NCBI GenBank assembly: GCA_027307115.1
Contig: DAHUXN010000028.1
Span: forward strand, 62,001 to 126,000
From: Acidobacteriota bacterium
GTDB lineage: Bacteria; Acidobacteriota; Terriglobia; Acidiferrales; UBA7541
Direction of reading: 5' to 3'
Length of the DNA: 64,000 nucleotides
Shown in pieces: positions 53,474 to 62,174 of the stretch. The number at the start of each line of letters is the position of its first letter. The first letter of the stretch is position 1. The notes under the pieces are model-generated. The model saw only the letters and a program-made list of their open reading frames with translations, ran no database searches and was not told the origin of the DNA. The translations under genes and the position numbers were made by a program.

Positions 53474-54721
53474 ATGTGCGCGATGGTCAGAGAGGATAAT
53501 CCGCGAACGTGCCCGCAGTGCGGCAATCCTCTTCCCGCGGGTGCAAGCGAGTGCCCGCGCTGCGACAACGGGTTGTTCGTACTCCTTCACTCGCGGGAGA
53601 TAGTGCTGTCCCTGACGGCTGCCATCGTTATCGTTTTATTCTTCCTTACCGGGTTTATCACGCGTGATTATCATCAAAAATTGGGCACGCTCGGCAGGCA
53701 ATGGTTCGAGGCAGGCGAACAGCAACTGAAATCGGGAAACGCCGTCGCCGCTCTCACCGACTTTCACACGGCGCTGGTCTACAGCCCCGATGACGCCCAA
53801 ATTCAGTTTCAGCTTGCGCAAGCTCTGGCCGCCGAAGGACGCAATAGCGAAGCGCGGGCCTATCTGCTCGAATTGCAAGCGCACGCGCCCTCCGACGCTC
53901 CGATTAATCTTGCACTTGCCAGAATCTCGGCTGGCGCGGGTTCTGAAGCGGACGCCGTGCGCTACTACCATGGGGCAATTTATGGAGTTTGGCCCAGCGA
54001 GGCGGAAGCGAACCGGCTGAACGCCCGGCTTGAGCTGTGTCGTTTTCTGATTGCGCGCGGCGACACATCCATTGCGGAGGCCGAGTTGATTGCGCTGGCG
54101 TCGGAGATTCCGGAACGCAATGGAGCTTCCTTGCATGCCCAGACTGGCGAACTTTTTCTGGGCATTGGGAACGCGTCCCGTGCGCTATCCGAGTTTCGCG
54201 GTGCGTTGACCGTGGCGCATCCGCCGAAAGATGCGCTGCGGGGCGCTGGACTCGCGGCTTTTCAGCTCGGTGAGTTTCAACAGGCGGAGCGCTACCTGGA
54301 TCGCGTGCGGCGCCTGGGTAACAAAGATGCCGACGTTTCCCATGCTCTTGATATTTCGCGCATGGTCACGTCGGCCGACCCGTATGCGCGGGAGTTGAGC
54401 GAGGCGGAACGCCGAGGCCGCGCGCGACGGAATTTCGAGCAGGCATTTGGACGCTTACGGTCCTGCGCGAAAAGCAGCGGCACGGATCTTTTCGAGAAGG
54501 ACGCGCCGCATTCGGAGATGGTAACGCTGGGCATGCAGGCGAAGGCACTACAACCACAATTAACGGATGAAAACCTAAGGCGACATCCCGGCCAGATAGA
54601 CGTGGCGATGAATTTAGTTTTCGTGGCGGAAGATGTGGTCACGAAAGAATGCGGAGCGCCGCAAGGAATGGACGAGGCTCTGACTTTAATCGGCAAATTT
54701 CACAGGGCAGGGGAACGATGA
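53474..54721 (+). CDS. Zinc-ribbon, one TM helix and TPR-repeat protein
   Basis: 415 residues. A four-Cys zinc ribbon (C13, C16, C27, C30: CPQC and CPRC) is cytoplasmic, a single TM helix follows (about 45-64), and then five or more TPR-like repeats face the other side of the membrane (for example GEQQLKSGNAVAALTDFHTALVYSP read as one unit). Such proteins act as envelope scaffolds. The stop overlaps the ATG of the ClC channel gene by 4 bp, so the two products are likely made together. I know of no named family with this order. Confidence 0.8.
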   Translation: MCAMVREDNPRTCPQCGNPLPAGASECPRCDNGLFVLLHSREIVLSLTAAIVIVLFFLTGFITRDYHQKLGTLGRQWFEAGEQQLKSGNAVAALTDFHTALVYSPDDAQIQFQLAQALAAEGRNSEARAYLLELQAHAPSDAPINLALARISAGAGSEADAVRYYHGAIYGVWPSEAEANRLNARLELCRFLIARGDTSIAEAELIALASEIPERNGASLHAQTGELFLGIGNASRALSEFRGALTVAHPPKDALRGAGLAAFQLGEFQQAERYLDRVRRLGNKDADVSHALDISRMVTSADPYARELSEAERRGRARRNFEQAFGRLRSCAKSSGTDLFEKDAPHSEMVTLGMQAKALQPQLTDENLRRHPGQIDVAMNLVFVAEDVVTKECGAPQGMDEALTLIGKFHRAGER

Positions 54722-56481
54722 ACGCCGCGAACGACGCGGCTGTCGCGCCAGTGCCGGCGGATTCCGCGGCGCGCGGGGCGAACCGTTTCGTACGGCTGTG
54801 GAACATATGGCGGCGCAAGACGTTGACTCTGCGCGAAGGCCAGTTATTTCTTTTGCTGGCCGTCATTATCGGGATTGTTTCCGGCTTGACCGTCGTTTGC
54901 TTCCGCATAGCGATTGAATGGACGCGATTTCACCTGCTGGGCTCCTCGATGGAACCCTCGCATTTGCGCGTGCTCCTGGCGCCGACCTTGGCCGGAATTG
55001 GCGTGGCGCTATTGGTGATGCTGGTTTTCAAGCGATCGCGCGGCAGCGGCGTCAATCAAACGAAGGCGGCGGTTTTTATTTTCGACGGGTATGTGCCTTT
55101 TCGCACAGTGATCGGGAAATTCATTACGTGCGCGCTGGCGATTGGGAGCGGGCAATCACTGGGTCCCGAGGATCCCTCGCTGCAAATGGGCGCCGGAATT
55201 GCCTCGGCGCTGGGACGCAGCCTGAAACTCTCTCGCGAAAAGCAGCGTTTGATCGCGCCGATCGGAGCAGCGGCGGGCCTTGCGGCAGCGTTTAATGCGC
55301 CGATTTCCGCTGTGATTTTTGTAATCGAAGAGATTATCGGCACGTGGAGCGGCGGAGTGCTGGGCGCAGTAATCCTGGCGGCGATTTCGAGCGTCGTGGT
55401 GATGCGCAATTTTCTGGGAAGCGCGCCGATGTTTCGCGTTCCTGCAATGGAGTTTCGCAGCCCCGTTGAATTGATCGGATACGCGGTGCTGGGAGTAGTC
55501 AGCGGTGTTGCTTCCCTGGCATTTCTGAAATTCATCGCCTACTTTCGGCCGCGCCTGAAGCAATTGCCGCGATGGACGCAGTACATTCAGCCCGCTGCGG
55601 CGGGCTTGCTGATTGGCATTATCGGTATATGGCTGCCGCAGGTGATGGGAAGCGGCTATCCAATCATTGACCAGGCTTTGCACGATCAATTTGTGTGGAA
55701 AATGCTTTTGCTTTTGGGACTGTTCAAGATTCTGGCGACCGGAATTTCATTCGTCAGCGGCACGCCAGGAGGAATGTTCGCGCCCGCTCTTTTCATCGGA
55801 GCTATGCTCGGCGGCGCGGTCGGAGGAGTGGAGCATTTGCTGGTTCATCGTCCGGCACAGTCCGTGGCCGCGTTCGCGCTGGTGGGGATGGGGACGTTTT
55901 TCGCGGGGTTCCTGCGCGTGCCGATTACTTCGGTCTTCATGGTGCTGGAGGTGAGCGGGAATTATTCCATCATCGTGCCCGCGATCATCGCCAATATGAT
56001 CGCGTATTTCATTTCCCGGCGGTATCAGCACGTCGCGTTATTCGATTTTCTGGCGCGTCAGGATGGGTTCTTTCTGCCGTCGATTGAAGAGATGCGCGAG
56101 CATACCGCGTTGCGTGTGGAAGACGCGATGCGGCCCGGGGCGGGAATCGTCTTGAGTGATGGCGATTCCGCCGAACTGCTTCGCGAGGCGGAAGCGTCGA
56201 AGTCGTCGCAATTTCTGGTCTGGCGGAATGAGGATGGCTGGCGAGCCATTTCCCAAGAAGAACTTCGCCAGCAGGCAGTGGCTGAATCAACAGGCGCGTC
56301 AACAAACGAAGCGCCTGGACGAGGGCCCTTGCCCCAACTTTATCCGGATCAACCATTGGATGAAGCGCTCCGACTGATGGGGAATTGGCCCGTGGTGCCT
56401 GTAGTTAATCGTGCAAACCTTGAAAAGCTGGAAGGGATCCTGTCCGTAGAGGATATTTTAGAAGCCTACCGTAAGTCCTGA
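54718..56481 (+). CDS. ClC-type chloride channel/antiporter with CBS domains
   Basis: 587 residues from the ATG at 54718, which overlaps the previous gene by 4 bp. ClC signatures are present: GSGVNQT (weak GSGIP), GPEDPSLQMG (GxExP, keeping the gating glutamate) and GTPGGMFAPALFIGAMLGG (GxFxP). After the membrane core (about 40-455) two CBS domains follow (about 475-585). It should move chloride or fluoride across the inner membrane; the gating Glu suggests either a proton-coupled antiporter or a gated channel. Confidence 0.9.
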   Translation: MNAANDAAVAPVPADSAARGANRFVRLWNIWRRKTLTLREGQLFLLLAVIIGIVSGLTVVCFRIAIEWTRFHLLGSSMEPSHLRVLLAPTLAGIGVALLVMLVFKRSRGSGVNQTKAAVFIFDGYVPFRTVIGKFITCALAIGSGQSLGPEDPSLQMGAGIASALGRSLKLSREKQRLIAPIGAAAGLAAAFNAPISAVIFVIEEIIGTWSGGVLGAVILAAISSVVVMRNFLGSAPMFRVPAMEFRSPVELIGYAVLGVVSGVASLAFLKFIAYFRPRLKQLPRWTQYIQPAAAGLLIGIIGIWLPQVMGSGYPIIDQALHDQFVWKMLLLLGLFKILATGISFVSGTPGGMFAPALFIGAMLGGAVGGVEHLLVHRPAQSVAAFALVGMGTFFAGFLRVPITSVFMVLEVSGNYSIIVPAIIANMIAYFISRRYQHVALFDFLARQDGFFLPSIEEMREHTALRVEDAMRPGAGIVLSDGDSAELLREAEASKSSQFLVWRNEDGWRAISQEELRQQAVAESTGASTNEAPGRGPLPQLYPDQPLDEALRLMGNWPVVPVVNRANLEKLEGILSVEDILEAYRKS

Positions 56482-56611
56482 TTTTGCCTCGGGTTCGCGG
56501 CCCAGTACTTTCGTACCAGAAGAATCTCCCGCAAAATGGTGCTTGTTATCTATTGAGTGTGGGCCTGCCCACCTCTATGCTTGTCGATATTGTTTAAGCG
56601 GAAGGTGGCTC

Positions 56612-56947
56612 TTGGCTCAAAAAGAACGCAGGTCGACACGTCGTTTTATGATGCGATTGCCGTTGAAAGTTCGTTGGACTACCGAGGCCTCCGTAGGTGA
56701 GGCGTCGACCGAAACCAAGGAAGTCAGCTCCCGTGGGATTTATTTTTTCCTGCCAAAGGATTTGAAGAATGGCGCCCCGCTGGAAATCGTCATGACTCTG
56801 CCGCATGAGGTGACGCTTGCCGGTCCCGTGAAGGTGCGCTGCTTGGGCCACGTGGTGCGCACCGATTCGACGCGTCCGCAGGATATTGGAGTGGCGGCGG
56901 CAATCGAGCGTTACGAATTTCTTCGCGACGGCGAAGGCCCACTGTAA
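56612..56947 (+). CDS. PilZ-domain protein
   Basis: About 111 residues. RRSTRRF supplies the RxxxR c-di-GMP loop and KEVSSRGIYF the DxSxxG motif, with Glu replacing Asp. It should bind cyclic di-GMP as a single-domain receptor. The start is uncertain: TTG at 56612 has GGAAGG upstream and is preferred, though ATG at 56648 is possible. A terminator follows at 56988. Confidence 0.75.
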   Translation: MAQKERRSTRRFMMRLPLKVRWTTEASVGEASTETKEVSSRGIYFFLPKDLKNGAPLEIVMTLPHEVTLAGPVKVRCLGHVVRTDSTRPQDIGVAAAIERYEFLRDGEGPL

Positions 56948-56987
56948 AAAGTTCTTGCCCAATCTTTTCGGAGATGGGTGGGAAAAC

Positions 56988-57033
56988 GCCGGCGGGTGAG
57001 GGTCCCTCAGCCACATCCGCCGGCTATTTTTTT
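56988..57033 (+). terminator. Rho-independent terminator after the PilZ gene
   Basis: A GCCGGCGG/CCGCCGGC stem (56988-56995 with 57017-57024), an inner GTGAGGG/CCCTCA-like hairpin, and then a run of T (57027-57033). It lies 41 bp after the PilZ stop codon. Confidence 0.8.
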
Positions 57034-57176
57034 GACCATTCAGGCTCCAAACTTCCTCGTATCTTGCATGGCAACTGTGCGATTACGTTCGCGTGGTTCA
57101 CATTATCGGGCATTTACGTTATCGCGCAGTAACATCCTTCATGGACGAGCTCCGATGGCAAAGTTATACTGCCTGC

Positions 57177-58760
57177 ATGATTTCTGAATCCGCTCTTCTG
57201 GGGGCATTGCGGCGGTATTGGGGATTCAACTCCTTCCGACCGTTGCAGAAGAGCATTGTGCAAAGTCTGGCGGGAGGCCGTGACACATGCGTGGTGATGC
57301 CCACGGGCGGGGGCAAATCGCTGTGTTATCAACTTCCGGCGGCGCTGCTCGAAAGACAAACGGCGATCGTGATTTCGCCGTTGATTGCGTTGATGCAGGA
57401 TCAGGTGGCGCAGCTCGGACAAATGGGAATTTCCGCAGCACTGCTGAACAGTTCCTTGCAGGCAAATGAGCAATCGCGGATTATGCGCGGCGCCAGCGAG
57501 GGCGCGTATCGTTTGCTGTATCTTTCACCCGAGCGGCTGGCGAGGGCGGACACGGTTGCATGGCTCAAGAGCATCCCGATCTCGTTTTTCGCCATTGACG
57601 AGGCGCATTGCATTTCAGAATGGGGACACGAATTTCGTCCGGAATACCGCCAGTTGAGCTCGCTGCGCGCCCATTTCCCGGACCGTCCCATTGCCGCATT
57701 CACGGCGAGCGCGACGCAACGCGTTCGCCATGACATTGTCGAGCAGCTCCGTCTGCGCAATGCGCACAAGTGCATCGCCAGCTTTCATCGGCCGAACCTG
57801 CGATATGTGGTGAAGCAGTGCGATGCACGCACGCAAAGCAGCCTGCTCCAGAAAGCGCTGAGGAGCTACGCGGATCGCAACGTGATCGTGTATGTGCCGA
57901 CGATTGCGCGAGTGGAAGAGACGGTAAGTTTTCTGGAAGAGCAGGGAATTTCAGCGATTGGTTATCACGGGAAGATGGGCGCGGACGCGCGAAGGCGAAA
58001 CCAAGAGCGGTGGATGTCTGACGAGGTGCGCGTCCTGGTGGGTACGCTGGCCTTCGGTTTGGGCATCAACAAGGCGGCCGTGCGCGCGGTGATTCATCTG
58101 GCGCTGCCAAAATCGATCGAGCAATTCTATCAAGAGGCGGGCCGCGGGGGACGCGACGGGCTGCCCGCGGATTGCGTGCTGCTTTGGCAAAAACGCGACG
58201 CGGCCCTGCTGAGTTACTTCATCGGGCAAATCGCAGATGCGGCGGAGAAAAAACGCGCGTGGCAGCGCTACGACGAAATTCGCGGTTTCGTCGATTCGAA
58301 AATGTGCCGCCATCTGCAAATATGCACGCATTTTGGCGAGAATCCAAAGTGGAAGTCGTGCGGAGCCTGCGACGTGTGCGGCTCTGAACCGGATTGGCTG
58401 TCACTTCGGCCGAAGGCTGAGCCCGCCGCCGCGCGTAGGGCGGCCGTTCCTAGTGTGGGGCAAAGTGCACGGGGAACACCTCAGTCGGCTGGCAAGGCAG
58501 GTGGAACTTCCGCCGATGGGGCAGAGTTGCGCGAAATTCTGCGTGAATGGCGCAGGGTTGCGGCGAAGCAACAAGGCGTGCCGGCTTTTGTGGTGATGCA
58601 TGACACTTCGCTCGACGAGCTTTGCCGAGCGCGGCCAGCTTCGCTTTCGGCGCTTTTGCGTGTTCACGGATTCGGGGAGCGTAAGGTGGAACTGTACGGT
58701 GAGCAGATCATCGCCGAACTGGCGCGGTTCAGAGAGATGGCAAATACGCGCCGGCGCTGA
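57177..58760 (+). CDS. recQ: ATP-dependent DNA helicase RecQ
   Basis: 527 residues. SF2 helicase core with Walker A MPTGGGKSLCYQ, DEAH box (141-144, in DEAHCISEWGH), SATQRVRHDI and the motif VI QEAGRGGRDG. The zinc-binding RQC subdomain follows (CRHLQICTHFGE...CGACDVC), and an HRDC domain at the end (about 450-520). It unwinds DNA 3' to 5' in recombinational repair. The ATG at 57177 is used because the conserved core begins almost at once (ALRRYWGFNSFRPLQ); ATG at 57141 is possible. The linker between the zinc region and HRDC is Ala/Gly-rich. Confidence 0.9.
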   Translation: MISESALLGALRRYWGFNSFRPLQKSIVQSLAGGRDTCVVMPTGGGKSLCYQLPAALLERQTAIVISPLIALMQDQVAQLGQMGISAALLNSSLQANEQSRIMRGASEGAYRLLYLSPERLARADTVAWLKSIPISFFAIDEAHCISEWGHEFRPEYRQLSSLRAHFPDRPIAAFTASATQRVRHDIVEQLRLRNAHKCIASFHRPNLRYVVKQCDARTQSSLLQKALRSYADRNVIVYVPTIARVEETVSFLEEQGISAIGYHGKMGADARRRNQERWMSDEVRVLVGTLAFGLGINKAAVRAVIHLALPKSIEQFYQEAGRGGRDGLPADCVLLWQKRDAALLSYFIGQIADAAEKKRAWQRYDEIRGFVDSKMCRHLQICTHFGENPKWKSCGACDVCGSEPDWLSLRPKAEPAAARRAAVPSVGQSARGTPQSAGKAGGTSADGAELREILREWRRVAAKQQGVPAFVVMHDTSLDELCRARPASLSALLRVHGFGERKVELYGEQIIAELARFREMANTRRR

Positions 58761-58896
58761 TCTGAGAAAACCTCTGGTCCGTCTCGATACACGGCGTCGC
58801 GACGGGACCTGAGCTACAGAAACCGAAGCCCACCCGGCTCGTCACCGAAAAAAATGAAATGATGCACGTCCTTCGTGATCACGAATGACCGAACTG

Positions 58897-58973
58897 TGGT
58901 CGGGGCGTGGAGATTCGAACTCCAGACCTCCTGCGCCCAAGGCAGGCGCGCTACCAGGCTGCGCTACGCCCCG
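58897..58973 (-). tRNA. tRNA-Pro (anticodon TGG), CCA encoded
   Basis: A full cloverleaf: acceptor CGGGGCG/CGCCCCG, U8 A9, D arm GCGC...GCGC, anticodon stem CCTGC/GCAGG around the loop CTTGGGC (anticodon TGG), T arm with GGAGTTCGAATCTCC, A73 and an encoded CCA (58897-58899). Immediately 5' of it lies the fragment of a tyrosine recombinase gene. Confidence 0.97.
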
Positions 58974-58990
58974 ACATGAAGTGCGTATTG

Positions 58991-58996
58991 ATTATA
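58991..58996 (-). promoter_or_regulatory. -10 box of tRNA-Pro, overlapping the integrase fragment
   Basis: A perfect TATAAT on the minus strand ending 17 bp before the tRNA. No clear -35 box. The TAA stop codon of the truncated integrase frame is part of this hexamer. Confidence 0.45.
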
Positions 58997-59252
58997 CAGC
59001 ACTTGCCAACGCGAATGCTGCTCCAACAGGCCAATTTGGCCTTCGACTGTGCCAAAACTGTGCCAGAATGACGACATCAAGTACGTTGTTGTCTCTGGCC
59101 TGAAGCCTGTCTCTGAGTTTTTTCTGAGCTTCATTCCAGGCTTCGGTCTGCGTGGGCTCTCGCCTGCGAGCGCCGTTGCGGTCGCGAACCCACCAGACAC
59201 GGCTTTCCTTCCTGCGAAAAACAACTCCATCGTGTACCCGTGATCTAGACAT
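58992..59252 (-). pseudogene. N-terminal fragment of a tyrosine recombinase (integrase)
   Basis: 86 codons. The first 60 (HDGVVFRRKESRVWWVRDRN, then a helix with EAWNEAQKKLRDRLQARDN) match the arm-binding N-terminus of phage-type integrases. After ARDNNVL the reading frame no longer looks like an integrase and ends at a TAA inside the tRNA-Pro promoter, so the core-binding and catalytic domains (R, H, Y residues) are gone. It overlaps the excisionase-like gene by 8 bp in the usual xis-int order. Two 9-bp direct repeats ACTGTGCCA (59046-59054, 59057-59065) lie beyond the break. Confidence 0.7.
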
Positions 59253-59481
59253 TCTCCATCTCCTGTTTGAACGACGCGCGGAACGAGGCCAACCCCGATT
59301 TCAAAAACCGCCTATTGCGGCCCATTACGCGGAGATGAGGAATCTGCTTTCGCTCCACCGAAAGATACACGGTCTGCTGGCTCACGCCAAGAAACTTGGC
59401 TGCTTCTTGGACCGTCATCGGAAATTCATCTTCCGGTGTCGCGGTTCTCGGATCAGGTACATCTATTATTGTGGTATCCAT
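59245..59481 (-). CDS. Excisionase-like helix-turn-helix protein
   Basis: 78 residues. A MerR/Xis-type DNA-binding domain (about 21-60): MTVQEAAKFLGVSQQTVYL, then IPHLRVMGRNRRFLKSGL. The start at the ATG at 59481 has GGGGAA upstream. It is placed just ahead of the broken integrase gene, so it is probably the recombination directionality factor of a lost integrative element. It may still be made, but its partner is missing. Confidence 0.75.
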   Translation of the reverse strand: MDTTIIDVPDPRTATPEDEFPMTVQEAAKFLGVSQQTVYLSVERKQIPHLRVMGRNRRFLKSGLASFRASFKQEMENV

Positions 59482-59550
59482 GGCATTCCCCTTGAACTAT
59501 GACCGATTTCTGTTGCTTCGGAACTGGACTCGACCGCTTGCTTCATTCTG

Positions 59551-59584
59551 GCGCCATTCTGCGTGTAGAATGGCGCGTTTTGTT
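59551..59584 (+). terminator. Orphan plus-strand terminator-like hairpin
   Basis: GCGCCATTCT-GCGTGT-AGAATGGCGC is a perfect 10-bp stem (59551-59576) followed by GTTTTGTT on the plus strand. No plus-strand gene precedes it closely; the neighbouring xis/int genes run the other way. It may be a relic of deleted DNA or end a short RNA. Confidence 0.5.
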
Positions 59585-59712
59585 AGCGAAGCGCCCAACG
59601 AGCATCTACATTAAGCACATGCATCATTTTTCACTTTCACAACTCAATGAGTTCTTGCAGCAGCGGCGACAACTGCTGAAAATCCGTGTTGACCTTGAAG
59701 AGTCGCTCTGAC

Positions 59713-60042
59713 ATGATTTATTCCGTGCGTTCGAGAACATCGCGCGTTATTGTCGCCCTCGTTTTGCTAACCTGCTTCGTTTGTCCTGTGTTGGAGATGT
59801 TTGACCGCTGGGATCACACTCTCAAAACCGGGCAAGATACCGAATACACTTTTGTAGTTATTGCGTTGTGTGTTGGTGCGGTATATGCGTTTGCTCGACT
59901 GATCGTGACGCTTTGTGGGAGCTTGTCGACGGCGACATACATCTTGACCCCTTGGCGCATCAACGCTTCATTATTCTCGGTGATTGATTCGACCGCGTTC
60001 GGTCCGCTTTCAGAAAGTCCGCCGCTAAACCTCCGTATCTAG
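59713..60042 (+). CDS. Small two-helix membrane protein
   Basis: 109 residues from the ATG at 59713. Two hydrophobic stretches (about 11-26 and 42-67) are joined by FDRWDHTLKTGQDTEYT; the tail is Pro/Ser-rich. It stands upstream of the heavy-metal-type RND operon on the same strand and may belong to that function. I do not recognise a named family. Confidence 0.65.
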   Translation: MIYSVRSRTSRVIVALVLLTCFVCPVLEMFDRWDHTLKTGQDTEYTFVVIALCVGAVYAFARLIVTLCGSLSTATYILTPWRINASLFSVIDSTAFGPLSESPPLNLRI

Positions 60043-60242
60043 AAGTGTGTCCAAAATGGCCCGCCATGCGCGGCGCAGGAAATAGAGCTGTCCTCTGTCT
60101 GCGTACGGATGCACGGCGGCGCGGACTTACTTCGCGTAGAAACTATCTCGCTTAGCGCTTTCTCTTAACATTTGCCGTTACCCAGAGCCGGCGGACGCGC
60201 TCGTGTTCAATCAAAATGAATGAATCCTAAGGAGCGTCTAGA

Positions 60243-60721
60243 ATGAGCAAGAAAACAGTGGTGAATATACTGGGAATTTTTTTCTGATGCTCACACTGAC
60301 TGTGTCAGCCATAGGGCAAGTAAAGCCAAATTTCAGCGGGACATGGAAGTAGAACAACGAAAAGAGCAAGTTGACTCCTGACGCCCCGGTCTGGGTCCAC
60401 AAGATCAGGCAAAAGGGCGCTGACCTGAGGGTGGAGACCACGATTACTGGCAGTCGTGGAGTGTCCAGCCACGAGAACACCTACACGATGGACGGCAAGA
60501 AACAAGTGACAAAGGATAGCGACGGCGATGCATTAACCAGATCGGTCCAGTGGGAGGGCAATACGCTTGTCTTCCTGACAGTGGAGAAAGAGCGCGGCCA
60601 TACCCTCACCACGCGCGAGGTCTAGACATTGTCAGATCACGGCAAAACCTTGGTCAAGACTCGGCATCCGACTGGCCCGCCCGGTGTGACCGACCAGAAG
60701 TACGTTTACGATAAACAGTGA
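60243..60721 (+). pseudogene. Disrupted small secreted-protein gene
   Basis: A good AAGGAG precedes an ATG at 60243. A signal-peptide-like start (KKTVVNILGIFF) hits a TGA just after a run of seven T, and the frame continues after a one-base shift (LMLTLTVSAIGQVKPNFSGTWK). A TAG follows at 60348-60350, then a long open stretch (TPDAPVWVHKIRQKGADLRV...TLTTREV), a second TAG at 60623-60625, and coherent sequence on to TGA at 60721. With three lesions it is almost certainly inactive. The PNFSGTW start is common in small secreted acidobacterial proteins (from memory). Confidence 0.7.
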
Positions 60722-60755
60722 AATTTATGGCTAAACCTAACCGGAGAGGGGTGCA

Positions 60756-62174
60756 ATGAACCCGACGAAAAAATTGATTGTGATTTGTCTGGCGTTCGCG
60801 GGGGTGAACGGTTGCGCCATGCAGAGGTACGGTCGTGTTCCTATCTCTCCATCGGAAACCATGGCTCGTCTGGAAAGCCGGAATTTGCAAGACGCTGGTC
60901 TGCGCGTGTTCCTGGAGAAAAATCTGGGACATCCACTGAGTTCCTGGCCGCTGAAAAGCTGGGACCTGCGGTCGCTGACGCTTGCCGCTTTCTATTTCAA
61001 CCCTGAAATGGACATCGCCCGTGCGCAGGCGAGCGGGGCGAAAGCTGTTGTTATCACGGCAGGAGCGCGTCCTAATCCCACGTTGAGTCTAAAACCGGGA
61101 GTACCGAGCCCGTATCTGTTCGACCTGAGCCTGTCGATGCCGATTCAAACGGCGGGAAAGCGCGGCTATCAAATACTCGAAGCGAAACACCTGAGTGAAG
61201 CCGCGCGATTCGGCTTGGCGAATACAGCGTGGCAAGTGCGAAGCGCGGTGCGCACGGCCCTGGTCGACTATCTCGTTGCGGTTCGCAACGAAGGCCAGAT
61301 GCGATCTCAGGAGAGCGTCCTGTCTGACCGCGTGCAGCTCTTGCAAGAAAGACTGGCTGTCGGCGAAATCTCCCGCCCGGAATTGGATTTAGCGCGAATC
61401 GATCTTGCCAATGCGCGATTAGCAGCTCTGAATGCGAGAACGCAAATATCGCAAGATCGAAGTTTGCTGGCCGGCGCGATCGGAATACCGGTTTCCGCGC
61501 TCGATGGGGTGAAGTTTTCGTGGCCAAGTTTTGATAGTCCGCCGGACCCCGATTCTTTGTCCCCGCAAACAATCCAGCGGGAAGCAGTTCTGAACCGGCT
61601 GGACGTACGGCAGGGTTTGGCCGTGTACGCAGCAGCTGAAGCAAGTTTGCAGCTCGAAATCGCGCGGCAATATCCCGACATTCAAATTGGGCCGGGCTAT
61701 ACGTATGAGGAAGGAAATAGCTTCTTCACGCTCGGCCTCTCCACGACGGTTCCCATCTTCAATCGAAATCAGGGACCGATTGCCGAGGCTGAAGCGCGGC
61801 GCAAAGAAGCGGCGGCGCAATTTCTTGCGACGCAAGCTCGCGTGATCGCGGAGAGCGAAACGGCATCTGCGCGTTACCGGGGAGCATGGAGGGAACTAAC
61901 CGAAGCCGAACGCGTGCTCAAACTTCACGGCGGCAAAGTTCAGCTGGCGCAGCAAACGTTTAAGGCTGGCGAGTCCGGCCCGCTTCCCGTGAACAGCGAG
62001 TTGCTCGGGAGCGCGGTCGCGGCCAACGCGAAACTCGCCGCGCTTTCGCGCGCCCAAGCTGCGTTGGGAAGCCTCGAAGATGCTGTGGAACTGCCGCTGG
62101 AACGCGGCGATATTTTGCCATTAAGCCCCGAATCCCCTGCACTGAAGAATCACGCGAAGGAGAAAAAGCGATGA
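60756..62174 (+). CDS. TolC/CusC-family outer-membrane efflux protein
   Basis: 472 residues; GAGAGGGG lies upstream of the ATG. The N-terminus may be lipidated (AGVNGC). Two outer-membrane efflux repeats follow, with the GARPNPTLSLKPG and PVNSELLGSAVAANAKLAA segments. Its stop overlaps the adaptor ATG by 4 bp. It is the first gene of the second RND operon, which ends in a CusA/CzcA-like pump, so metal export is the likely role. Confidence 0.87.
   Translation: MNPTKKLIVICLAFAGVNGCAMQRYGRVPISPSETMARLESRNLQDAGLRVFLEKNLGHPLSSWPLKSWDLRSLTLAAFYFNPEMDIARAQASGAKAVVITAGARPNPTLSLKPGVPSPYLFDLSLSMPIQTAGKRGYQILEAKHLSEAARFGLANTAWQVRSAVRTALVDYLVAVRNEGQMRSQESVLSDRVQLLQERLAVGEISRPELDLARIDLANARLAALNARTQISQDRSLLAGAIGIPVSALDGVKFSWPSFDSPPDPDSLSPQTIQREAVLNRLDVRQGLAVYAAAEASLQLEIARQYPDIQIGPGYTYEEGNSFFTLGLSTTVPIFNRNQGPIAEAEARRKEAAAQFLATQARVIAESETASARYRGAWRELTEAERVLKLHGGKVQLAQQTFKAGESGPLPVNSELLGSAVAANAKLAALSRAQAALGSLEDAVELPLERGDILPLSPESPALKNHAKEKKR

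Noticed and set aside
59499-59711. 70-codon plus-strand ORF after the excisionase gene
   Set aside because: It runs through the terminator-like hairpin at 59551-59584, has no ribosome site and no recognisable motif.
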